64,000 nucleotides of DNA from Methylotenera sp965234545 (GTDB lineage Bacteria; Pseudomonadota; Gammaproteobacteria; Burkholderiales; Methylophilaceae): NCBI GenBank assembly GCA_965234545.1, contig OZ248348.1:744001-808000 (forward strand). The letters are read 5' to 3'. Under the pieces are notes generated by a model. It saw nothing but the letters and a program-made list of their open reading frames with translations. It did no database searches and had not been told where the DNA came from. The first letter of the stretch is position 1; every line of letters begins with the position of its first letter. Positions 50,521-58,026 of the stretch are shown piece by piece. The translations under genes and the position numbers were made by a program.

Positions 50521-51425
50521 TGAATGTTAGGCTGGCTGGGTGCCACCACCGGCGTCATTAATAGCTGCGTGGCATCCACCTTGTCAAAGGCGTAATGGGT
50601 GTTGCAAAAATCGCAATTCACTTCTATCTGGCCTTGTTCGGCCAATATACTCTGCAATTCCTCGTCGCCTAGCATACGCAACATGCTGGACACGCTATCG
50701 CGGCTGCAACTGCAGAAAAACTGGGTATTGCTGGCGGCGAACAGGCGCACTTGCTCCTCATGAAACAGCCTGGTCAGCAAGGTTTCTGCTGGCAAGTGCA
50801 GCAGCTCCTCGTCCTGCATGGTGTTGGCTAGGTGTCCTACTCGGTTCCATATGTCAGCGTCATGTTCCACTGTGGTTTGGTTCATGGTTTCCGGTAGTTT
50901 TTGCAATAGCATGCCTGCAGCCGTATTGCCGTCACAACACAGCCAAATGCGCGTATCGATTTGCTCCGAGCGCAGCATGTAATTTTCCAATACGGTGGCG
51001 ATGCTGTCGCCTTCTAGTGGCACGATACCCTGGTAGGCTTGATTGCCGTCTTTTGGATCCAGTGTGATGATGAATTGACCTTGTGAGATGAGGTCAAACA
51101 AGTGCTGTTGCTCGTCTATTTCGCCTGACCATTTAGCCGTGGCGCGCATTCTAAGCGGCGCATCGTCGTCGGAGGTGCATTCCACGACCAACAGTTTGAG
51201 TGTACCTTTACTTTGAATCTGCAAGACCATGCTGCCATTCATTTTTAGTGTGGCCGCCAATAAGGCACTGGCTGCCATCAATTCGCCCAATGATTGCCGT
51301 AAGCCGCTAGGCAAGTTTTGCTTATTTAAAGCCATTTGTAAGGTGAGGCCTAGGTGCACTAGATTGCCTCGTACCGGGCTGCTTTCAAATATGAAGCGTT
51401 GTAGGGTGTCTTGATTATTTTCCAT
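50517..51425 (-). CDS. hslO: redox-regulated chaperone Hsp33
   Basis: Oxidation-activated holdase. The C-terminal zinc centre has CSCSRD and CDFCNTHY, the C-x-C ... C-x-x-C pattern that forms disulfides under oxidative stress. The N-terminal core has RFIFESSPVRGNLVHLG, LGELMAASALLAATLKMNGSM and a YMLRSEQIDTRIWL segment in the usual place. 302 residues from the ATG at 51425; a GTG at 51431 adds two. Preceded 53 bases upstream by the DUF3301 gene on the same strand. Confidence 0.95.
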   Translation of the reverse strand: MENNQDTLQRFIFESSPVRGNLVHLGLTLQMALNKQNLPSGLRQSLGELMAASALLAATLKMNGSMVLQIQSKGTLKLLVVECTSDDDAPLRMRATAKWSGEIDEQQHLFDLISQGQFIITLDPKDGNQAYQGIVPLEGDSIATVLENYMLRSEQIDTRIWLCCDGNTAAGMLLQKLPETMNQTTVEHDADIWNRVGHLANTMQDEELLHLPAETLLTRLFHEEQVRLFAASNTQFFCSCSRDSVSSMLRMLGDEELQSILAEQGQIEVNCDFCNTHYAFDKVDATQLLMTPVVAPSQPNIH

Positions 51426-51477
51426 GTGCACATTTTAACATTGCGCCAGTGCATTCCCAAGGGAGGATTTGCCTTGC

Positions 51478-51780
51478 TTATTGCTGATAGGGTGGAATGT
51501 GCCAGGTTTGCAATTGATCGCCTAATAGGATCAATTCGCAATGTAAACGGTCCACGCCACGGGCACTCACATCAAATGCATAACGGCGTAAGAATTGCAC
51601 GTGCCCACGTCCGTTACGACCAAGGCTAAGCTTGGTGCAAGCCACGCTTTCATCCAGCAGTTGTAAGTTGTAGCGTGCAGCTAATTCGCTACCCAGCAGT
51701 ATGGCTTGTTCGCGTTTTCCCATGCTGTCTAGCCAAAACCCGGCAGCCAGAAACAAAATCAGCATTAATATTAATTCCAT
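51478..51780 (-). CDS. DUF3301 family protein
   Basis: 100 residues. One N-terminal membrane helix (MELILMLILFLAAGFWLDS) is followed by a basic soluble part with SELAARYNLQLLDESVACTKLSLGRNGRGHVQFLRRYAFDVS. That pattern matches DUF3301, a proteobacterial family of unknown function. It lies immediately upstream of hslO on minus and is divergent from amtB. It may be the first gene of a two-gene unit with hslO. Confidence 0.8.
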   Translation of the reverse strand: MELILMLILFLAAGFWLDSMGKREQAILLGSELAARYNLQLLDESVACTKLSLGRNGRGHVQFLRRYAFDVSARGVDRLHCELILLGDQLQTWHIPPYQQ

Positions 51781-51851
51781 GTCTATGCACCATTAATTTA
51801 ATTGTTAGCGCAGTATGTGGCGGCTGGCTTGGCTTGTAAAGAGCAATAGTA

Positions 51852-51898
51852 AGCACTGTTATGGTGCAACGCAAAGTGCCTTGCACTTATTTCGTGCA
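51852..51898 (+). promoter_or_regulatory. two NtrC-type enhancer sites upstream of amtB
   Basis: Site 1 (51852-51868) is AGCAC-N7-GTGCA and site 2 (51882-51898) is TGCAC-N7-GTGCA, a perfect dyad. Both have the 17-base NtrC layout (TGCAC-N7-GTGCA, as in the E. coli glnA sites). Their centres are exactly 30 bases apart, about three helical turns, and lie near -118 and -88 of the predicted sigma-54 start. Confidence 0.75.
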
Positions 51899-51951
51899 TT
51901 CAATGGGGTGATGTCATGGGATAGTTATAGAAAAAACAATTACTTAAGTTT

Positions 51952-51967
51952 TGGCGCGCTATTTGCT
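51952..51967 (+). promoter_or_regulatory. sigma-54 promoter of amtB
   Basis: TGGCGCG (51952-51958), four bases, TTGCT (51963-51967). One mismatch to TGGCACG-N4-TTGCW, with the GG and GC exactly 12 bases apart. The predicted start of transcription is near 51978, 26 bases before the amtB ATG, with GGAG at 51991-51994. Confidence 0.75.
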
Positions 51968-52003
51968 TACAGATACGTCATGAAAATTTTGGAGTAGCAA
52001 AAA

Positions 52004-53194
52004 ATGGAAACATTAGTCTCAGCAAACGATGTGTTATTTGTTTTATTAGGCGCCATTATGGTGCTTGCTATGCATGCCGGCTTTGCCTTTTTGGAGGTGG
52101 GTACGGTGCGTAAGAAAAACCAAGTCAATGCCTTAGTTAAAATCATGGTGGATTTTTCGGTGTCCACCGTGGCTTATTTTTTTATAGGCTACAGCATTGC
52201 TTATGGCCTAAACTTTTTTAGCGGGGCCGAGGTATTGGCCGCAAAAAATGGCTACGATTTAGTGAAGTTCTTTTTCTTGCTGACATTTGCCGCTGCCATT
52301 CCCGCCATTGTTTCTGGCGGCATAGCCGAACGCGCTAAATTTAATCCGCAATTGGCTGCCACTTTTGCCTTGGTTGGTTTCGTTTACCCATTTTTTGAGG
52401 GCATCGCATGGAATAACCATTACGGCTTTCAAGATTGGTTGAACGCCAGCTATGGCGCTAAATTTCATGATTTTGCTGGCTCCGTAGTGGTGCATGCCAT
52501 GGGTGGCTGGATTGCCTTGGCTGCGGTCATGTTATTGGGCGCGCGCAATGGCCGCTATAGTAAAGACGGCAGGTTGCATGCCTACCCGCCATCCAATATC
52601 CCGTTTTTAGCGCTGGGCGCATGGATACTGACTGTTGGTTGGTTTGGCTTTAACGTTATGTCCGCGCAGGCTATACAGGGTATATCCGGTTTAGTGGCCG
52701 TGAACTCATTGATGGCCTTAGTCGGTGGCACCTTGGCGGCTTTGGTGGTTGGCAAAAATGACCCAGGCTTTGTCCACAATGGCCCATTGGCTGGTTTGGT
52801 TGCCGTTTGTGCTGGCTCTGACGTAATGCATCCACTGGGCGCGTTGGCTACCGGTGTCGTGGCTGGCGCCTTGTTCGTTTGGGCCTTTAATTTAACGCAA
52901 AACCGCTTAAAAATTGATGACGTATTAGGTGTTTGGCCATTGCACGGCCTGTGTGGGGCTTGGGGTGGTTTAGCTGCCGGTATTTTTGGTACGACGGCCT
53001 TAGGTGGCCTAGGTGGCATTAGTTTTATGGCGCAACTGCTAGGCACAGGCTTGGGCGTATTGATTGCCTTGGTCGGCGGCACATTGGTTTACGGCGTATT
53101 AAAAATGCTAGTAGGCATACGCTTGAGTCAGGAAGAAGAATTTGATGGTGCCGATTTAAGCGTGCACAAAATCGGCTCCAGCGCAGACGATTAA
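52004..53194 (+). CDS. amtB: ammonium transporter Amt
   Basis: Trimeric ammonium channel of the inner membrane. 396 residues with about eleven helices. Start METLVSANDVLFVLLGAIMVLAMHAGFAFLEVG lacks a cleavable signal. Twin pore histidines are in SVVVHAMGGW (about 164) and VWPLHGLCGAWG (about 313). Phe-gate region FALVGFVYPFFEG and ammonium-binding FAAAIPAIVSGGIAERAKF are present. No glnK gene adjoins it, which is unusual but known. A sigma-54 promoter and NtrC sites lie upstream, so expression under nitrogen limitation is expected (inference). Confidence 0.96.
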   Translation: METLVSANDVLFVLLGAIMVLAMHAGFAFLEVGTVRKKNQVNALVKIMVDFSVSTVAYFFIGYSIAYGLNFFSGAEVLAAKNGYDLVKFFFLLTFAAAIPAIVSGGIAERAKFNPQLAATFALVGFVYPFFEGIAWNNHYGFQDWLNASYGAKFHDFAGSVVVHAMGGWIALAAVMLLGARNGRYSKDGRLHAYPPSNIPFLALGAWILTVGWFGFNVMSAQAIQGISGLVAVNSLMALVGGTLAALVVGKNDPGFVHNGPLAGLVAVCAGSDVMHPLGALATGVVAGALFVWAFNLTQNRLKIDDVLGVWPLHGLCGAWGGLAAGIFGTTALGGLGGISFMAQLLGTGLGVLIALVGGTLVYGVLKMLVGIRLSQEEEFDGADLSVHKIGSSADD

Positions 53195-53199
53195 GCGAG

Positions 53200-54273
53200 T
53201 TAATGTTGGTGTTGCGTCAATGCCCACAGCACGTGTTCGCGCAACAAGGCCGATTCATCATTGGCTCGCGCTTGCAAGGCTGAAATAATTTCTGGGCTGG
53301 TTTTGGCGTTTCCTAAGCCCACGGCGATATTGCGCAACCATTGTTGGTAGCCTATGCGGTATATCGCGCTGCCGGCTAACTTGCTGTTAAATTCGGCCTC
53401 TGTCCAAGCAAAGCAGTCTGCTAAGCCGAGGTCGTCCAAGCCGTGCTTGATGACAAAATCCGGCTCGTGGCTCACTTCGGCAAATTTATTCCATGGGCAA
53501 GCCAATTGGCAGTCATCGCAACCGTATACGCGGTTGCCTATCATGGGCCTGAATTCCAAAGGTATGCTGCCTTTTAACTCTATGGTTAGGTAGGAGATAC
53601 AGCGCCTGGCGTCCACTTGGTAGGGCGCCACGATGGCCCTGGTTGGGCACACGTCTATGCAACTTTGGCAGGTGCCGCAATGGTTGCTGCCCGGTGCATC
53701 AACGGGTAAGGGGAGGTTGGTGTAAATCTCGCCTAAGAAAAACCAAGAGCCGTGGTCTTTATTGATGAGAAGCGTGTGCTTGCCCCGCCAGCCCATGCCG
53801 GCTTTTTCTGCTAAAGCCACTTCCAATACCGGCGCGCTGTCGGTGAACACCCGGTAACTAAAGTCGGGTTGCTCGCATTCTTTTAAGGTGGTGGCTATTT
53901 TTTCACTTAGTGTTTGCAGTTTTTTGCGCATCACTTTGTGGTAATCACGTGCCAGGGCGTAACGCGAAATAAATGCCCTGGACGCATCGTTGAGCACCGC
54001 GTCACTGGCTAGGGCATTAGCCGGTAGGTAATCCAAGCGAGCCGAAATGACCCTTAGGGTCCGTGGCACCAATTCTTCAGGGCGGGTGCGCTTGAGGCCG
54101 TGTTTTGCCATATAATCCATTTCACCATGAAATCCTTTAGCAATCCAAGCTTGATGATGCGCTTCCGCCTCCTGCAAATTCGTATCGGTAATGCCGATTT
54201 GATTAAACCCCAACGCCATGCCCCAGCGTTTGATGTCTTGGGCGAGCGCTAGCAATGTAGGTTGGTCTGTCAT
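53200..54273 (-). CDS. queG: epoxyqueuosine reductase QueG
   Basis: Reduces epoxyqueuosine to queuosine in tRNA using cobalamin and two [4Fe-4S] clusters. Cluster motifs are CGTCQSCIDVCPTRAI and CDDCQLACPWNKF with CISYLTIELKGSIP between them. YALARDYHKVMRKKLQ and GWRGKHTLLINKDHGSWFFLGEI are QueG signatures. 357 residues. A C-terminal HEAT-like stretch (ALQARANDESALLREHVLWAL) is present. The start ATG (54273-54271) shares bases with the start codon of the divergent tsaE. Confidence 0.95.
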   Translation of the reverse strand: MTDQPTLLALAQDIKRWGMALGFNQIGITDTNLQEAEAHHQAWIAKGFHGEMDYMAKHGLKRTRPEELVPRTLRVISARLDYLPANALASDAVLNDASRAFISRYALARDYHKVMRKKLQTLSEKIATTLKECEQPDFSYRVFTDSAPVLEVALAEKAGMGWRGKHTLLINKDHGSWFFLGEIYTNLPLPVDAPGSNHCGTCQSCIDVCPTRAIVAPYQVDARRCISYLTIELKGSIPLEFRPMIGNRVYGCDDCQLACPWNKFAEVSHEPDFVIKHGLDDLGLADCFAWTEAEFNSKLAGSAIYRIGYQQWLRNIAVGLGNAKTSPEIISALQARANDESALLREHVLWALTQHQH

Positions 54274-54769
54274 GAGCGTTGATTTTACACTTGATTTGCC
54301 AGATGAGGCAGCGACCTTGGCCTTAGGTCAATTGTTGGCACCAGCCTTGCGAGCCAATATGACGGTGTATTTACAAGGTGATCTGGGTGCCGGCAAGACC
54401 ACATTGGTGCGGGGTTTATTGCGCGCCTTAGGCTTTAACGGCAAAGTTAAAAGTCCAACCTATACCTTGCTTAAAACCTATCCCGTTTCTTTAGCCAATC
54501 AAACCCCGGTGCAGTTATGCCATTTTGATTTATACCGTTTTAATGACGAGGAGGAATGGGAGTCGGCTGGCTTTCGTGAATACTTTAATGCGCACACTGT
54601 GTGCCTAATAGAGTGGCCAGATAAGGCGAAAAATTGTTTAAATAGGCCTGACCTGGAAATTGTTTTTGACGTTAAAATGTTGGGCGAGGCCTTAGGCCGT
54701 CGTGTGCGCATAGTGGCGCTCACCCCATTAGGAAAAGAATGTTTGCAAGGGATACCAAGCAGCCTATGA
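54272..54769 (+). CDS. tsaE: tRNA threonylcarbamoyladenosine biosynthesis ATPase TsaE
   Basis: P-loop ATPase that supports t6A37 formation by the TsaB-TsaD complex. Walker A is LQGDLGAGKTTLVRGLLRAL near residue 36; VKSPTYTLLKTY and HFDLYRFNDEEEWESAGFREYF, with the conserved W-E, follow. 165 residues from the ATG at 54272. Its stop overlaps amiC as ATGA. In E. coli the order is queG / nnr-tsaE-amiB-mutL-miaA; here nnr is absent from the spot. Confidence 0.94.
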   Translation: MSVDFTLDLPDEAATLALGQLLAPALRANMTVYLQGDLGAGKTTLVRGLLRALGFNGKVKSPTYTLLKTYPVSLANQTPVQLCHFDLYRFNDEEEWESAGFREYFNAHTVCLIEWPDKAKNCLNRPDLEIVFDVKMLGEALGRRVRIVALTPLGKECLQGIPSSL

Positions 54770-56115
54770 ATAAATGCTTAGTGCAAGGCCTATTGAGCCT
54801 GCTGCTGTTATTGCACTTAAACCAGTTTGCATTGGCCGCCAATTTGGTCAGTGCCGTTCGGGTTTGGCCGGCACAGGATTACACGCGCATTACTTTGGAG
54901 GCCAACTCCGCCTTCACTTATAAAATGAGCTACATGCAAAATCCCGATCGGGTGGTGTTGGATATAGATCAAGTCGAACTCAACCCGGCCATCAAATCAC
55001 TTGCCGATAAAGTGCAAGCTAACGACCCTTACATCAAGCAAATTCGCAGCGCTAATTTTCAACAAGGCGTGCGCCTGGTGGTGGATTTAAAGGCCGCAGC
55101 CAAACCCAATGCCTTTACCTTAACGCCCACCGGCGCATACAAATACCGCTTGGTGTTGGATGTCTACCCGGCCTTGGATCCTTTAATGGCCATGGTGGCT
55201 GAGCGCGACCCCGTACCGTCACCCGCTGCGGCAGTATCGGCAGATACGCAGGCGCCAGCCACGACTGCGCCTGAACCGGTAGTGGTGGAAACCGCAGCAC
55301 TGGCCAACAATGCCCTTAGTCAATCCGCACCAGCAAACCCGGCAGACATAACAGAAGGGCCGGTGATTAAAAATATGCCTGCCGAAGTGAAAAAAGTAGG
55401 CAGGCAAATTATAGTGGCGATTGATGCCGGCCATGGCGGTGAAGACCCTGGTGCCAATGGCGCGAATGGCAGTCGGGAAAAAGACATCACGCTCATGGTA
55501 GCCAAGAAACTCAAGCAGCAAATTGATGCGGAACCGAATATGCGCGCGGTGTTAACCCGCGATGGCGACTACTTCATCCCCTTGCATGGGCGCGTGGTTA
55601 AAGCCAGGGGCATGCAAGCCGACTTGTTTGTGTCTATCCATGCCGATGCCTTTACCAAACAATCGGCACGTGGGTCATCGGTTTTTGCCTTGTCAGAACG
55701 TGGGGCCACCAGTGCCAGTGCCAGGTACTTGGCGAAAAAAGAAAACGAGTCGGATTTAATAGGCGGGGTGAGCTTGAACGATAAAGACCCCATATTAGCC
55801 AGAACCTTGTTGGATTTATCGCAAACAGCGACCATTAACGACAGCTTGAAATTGGGTAAAGCGGTGTTGTCTGAGATTGGTGAAATCAACACCTTGCACG
55901 CCAAAAGGGTGGAGCAGGCTTCATTTGCGGTGCTTAAATCACCGGACATTCCATCCATACTGGTTGAGACTGCCTTTATTAGTAACCCGGAAGAAGAGCG
56001 CCGCTTGAACGATGAAGCCTACCAAGAGCAACTTTGCGCGTCGATTTTAAACGGCATTAAGAAGTATTTCTCCACCAACCCGGCCCTGGCAAAAAGTAAA
56101 GTGGCATACGAATAA
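54766..56115 (+). CDS. amiC: N-acetylmuramoyl-L-alanine amidase (AMIN + Amidase_3)
   Basis: Periplasmic zinc amidase that splits septal peptidoglycan. A signal peptide (CLVQGLLSLLLLLHLNQFALA) covers about residues 4-28. The AMIN domain occupies about 33-135 (VSAVRVWPAQDYTRITLEAN), then a Pro/Ala-rich linker. The Amidase_3 domain has zinc ligands in IDAGHGGEDPGANG, REKDITL and VSIHADAF, and the catalytic Glu in ILVETAFISNPEEE. 449 residues. AmiC and AmiB cannot be separated with certainty; no LysM is seen, which favours AmiC. Confidence 0.92.
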   Translation: MNKCLVQGLLSLLLLLHLNQFALAANLVSAVRVWPAQDYTRITLEANSAFTYKMSYMQNPDRVVLDIDQVELNPAIKSLADKVQANDPYIKQIRSANFQQGVRLVVDLKAAAKPNAFTLTPTGAYKYRLVLDVYPALDPLMAMVAERDPVPSPAAAVSADTQAPATTAPEPVVVETAALANNALSQSAPANPADITEGPVIKNMPAEVKKVGRQIIVAIDAGHGGEDPGANGANGSREKDITLMVAKKLKQQIDAEPNMRAVLTRDGDYFIPLHGRVVKARGMQADLFVSIHADAFTKQSARGSSVFALSERGATSASARYLAKKENESDLIGGVSLNDKDPILARTLLDLSQTATINDSLKLGKAVLSEIGEINTLHAKRVEQASFAVLKSPDIPSILVETAFISNPEEERRLNDEAYQEQLCASILNGIKKYFSTNPALAKSKVAYE

Positions 56116-56162
56116 TGCCCACTGACTCATGCGCCATGGATCGTAATTAAAAGAGGTCTAGC

Positions 56163-57539
56163 ATGCAATTAAGATTTCTAGGTGCAACCGGCACCGTCAC
56201 CGGATCGAAATACTTACTCAGCCATCAAGCAGCAGACGGTTCCGCTAAGCGAATTTTGATAGATTGCGGCCTGTTTCAAGGCCTCAAGCAATTGCGTTTA
56301 AGGAACTGGGCCGATTTGCCCATAGACCCTAGAAGCATCGATGCGGTGGTGTTGACCCATGCCCACATTGACCACAGCGGTTACTTGCCGTTGTTGGTTA
56401 AAAACGGCTTTTCGGGCAAGGTATATTGCACGCCTGCAACGCGGGATTTGTGCGAGGTCTTGTTGTTGGATTCGGCGCATTTGCAGGAAGAAGAAGCACG
56501 CTACGCTAACAAAAGCGGTTTTTCAAAACACAATCCGGCGCTGCCTTTGTATGGCACCGAAGACGCGCAAAATGCCTTGGCTTTGTTGGTGCCGATTGCC
56601 TACGACAAAGACCTCGATTTGGGCGCTGGCTTAACCCTACGTCTGGCGCCCAGTGGTCATATTTTGGGCTCGGCTTTCGTGCGCATACACAGTAAAAAAA
56701 CCTCTATTTTGTTTTCGGGCGACATCGGTAGACCGCACGATATTCTGATGAAAGCGCCAGCGACCATCAAGCAAGCGGATTATTTGGTATTGGAGTCGAC
56801 CTACGGTAATCGCTTGCACGAGCGCAGTGATCCGCAACTTCAATTAGCTGAGATCATCAATCAAACCGTTAAGCAAAAAGGCGTGGTGTTGATACCGGTT
56901 TTTGCCGTTGGCCGCGCGCAAGAATTGCTTTATTACATCCATTTGCTCAAAGCGGCCGGTACCATTCCTAAAGACCTGCCGGTTTATCTCAATAGCCCCA
57001 TGGCGGTCGATGCCACGGCGATATTCAATCACTTTAGTGATGAACATCGATTAAGTGCTGAGCAAAGTCATGCTTTATGCCGGGTTGCGCACATGGTGAA
57101 TGGGGTGGAAGAGTCCAAACGCCTTAACTTAATGCACGGCCCCATGATTATATTGTCAGCCAGTGGCATGGCGACCGGCGGGCGGGTGGTACACCATTTA
57201 AAAGCATTTGCACCGCATGCTAATAACACCATTTTATTTGTTGGCTTTCAGGCGGCTGGCACGCGAGGTGCGGCCATGCTGGACGGGGCACAGAGCATTA
57301 AAATACACGGCGAGTACGTGCCCGTTTTAGCCAAGGTTGCCTTGCTGAGTAATTTATCGGCACACGCCGATTACGCGGAGATTTTGACTTGGTTAAGCGG
57401 ATTTAGCGCGCCGCCTAAGCGGACTTTTATCACTCATGGCGAACCCGTTGCAGCCGATGCCATGCGTTTGCACTTAGAAGAGCAATTGCATTGGCAGGTG
57501 ACCGTGCCCGATTACCTAGAGACGGTCGATCTGGATTAG
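56163..57539 (+). CDS. beta-CASP metallo-beta-lactamase-fold RNA-processing nuclease-like protein
   Basis: 458 residues. The metal site is VLTHAHIDHSGYLPLL near residue 65. GHILGSAFVRI and SGDIGRPHD supply further ligands. The beta-CASP insert has DYLVLESTYGNRLHE, VLIPVFAVGRAQELLYYI and MIILSASGMATGGRVVHHL. The C-terminal RNA-specificity (RMMBL) block is LSAHADYAEILTWL with FITHGEP. Related to bacterial YsnF-independent CPSF73-like nucleases. An ordinary exonuclease or endonuclease role on RNA is inferred. It sits between amiC and mutL, where E. coli has nothing. Confidence 0.88.
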   Translation: MQLRFLGATGTVTGSKYLLSHQAADGSAKRILIDCGLFQGLKQLRLRNWADLPIDPRSIDAVVLTHAHIDHSGYLPLLVKNGFSGKVYCTPATRDLCEVLLLDSAHLQEEEARYANKSGFSKHNPALPLYGTEDAQNALALLVPIAYDKDLDLGAGLTLRLAPSGHILGSAFVRIHSKKTSILFSGDIGRPHDILMKAPATIKQADYLVLESTYGNRLHERSDPQLQLAEIINQTVKQKGVVLIPVFAVGRAQELLYYIHLLKAAGTIPKDLPVYLNSPMAVDATAIFNHFSDEHRLSAEQSHALCRVAHMVNGVEESKRLNLMHGPMIILSASGMATGGRVVHHLKAFAPHANNTILFVGFQAAGTRGAAMLDGAQSIKIHGEYVPVLAKVALLSNLSAHADYAEILTWLSGFSAPPKRTFITHGEPVAADAMRLHLEEQLHWQVTVPDYLETVDLD

Positions 57540-57548
57540 CGGCTGGGC

Positions 57549-57848
57549 TTATAGATGGGGCTTGATGTAGGCGCATTGACTGCATTTGCCAATCACGGCT
57601 AATTCTTGCAAGGTGGTGGCGCCTAAAATCACCATGACCCTGGCCTTGACCACTTTGACGGTAATTTCGGCTAAGCCTAAGTGCTTAGCGATGTCTTTTA
57701 CCAACATGCCGTGGCTTAATAAATCAAATACCAGCCTTTGTTTTTTGGTGAGTTGGCTTAATTTGGCGCTGTAAATGTGCACCAGCTTGGCTTGGTCCAT
57801 TTCCAATAAAGGGGCGATGGCAAGCGGTTTGCTATTGGTTTTGGTCAT
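57549..57848 (-). CDS. small LuxR-type helix-turn-helix protein
   Basis: 99 residues: a short N-terminal stretch, then a GerE-type helix-turn-helix LTKKQRLVFDLLSHGMLVKDIAKHLGLAEITVKVVKARVM. There is no receiver or ligand-binding domain. The end CSQCAY plus KPHL holds a C-x-x-C pair that could bind metal or sense redox (inference). It is preceded by a perfect FNR-type box at class II distance. Convergent with the beta-CASP gene with a 9-base gap. Confidence 0.8.
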   Translation of the reverse strand: MTKTNSKPLAIAPLLEMDQAKLVHIYSAKLSQLTKKQRLVFDLLSHGMLVKDIAKHLGLAEITVKVVKARVMVILGATTLQELAVIGKCSQCAYIKPHL

Positions 57849-57893
57849 GGCTGTGTTCTCGTTAATCTGCGTCCTAGCGCTGAATTGTTGCCC

Positions 57894-57935
57894 ATGCTAC
57901 GCCTTATTTTTTTAAGGCCATTTGATATACATCAA
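57894..57935 (-). promoter_or_regulatory. candidate FNR/Anr-dependent promoter of the LuxR-type gene
   Basis: A perfect TTGAT-N4-ATCAA box is at 57922-57935. On the minus strand TAGCAT (57899-57894), four of six to TATAAT, follows after exactly 22 bases, as at class II promoters. The predicted transcription start near 57887 lies 39 bases before the LuxR-type ATG. No plus-strand gene lies downstream. Confidence 0.55.
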
Positions 57936-58026
57936 TATAGGGGTAAATTGGCTGGGTTAATTGAAATGGCTGATTAAGCTAGGGTGTATGCAGCACTGGT
58001 ACTGAAGTGCTCCAAAACAGGCCAGG

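Noticed and set aside
57901..57918. GCCTTA / TAAGGC stem with T/A loop next to the FNR box
   Set aside because: Too short, with no U-run after it on either strand, so not called a terminator.
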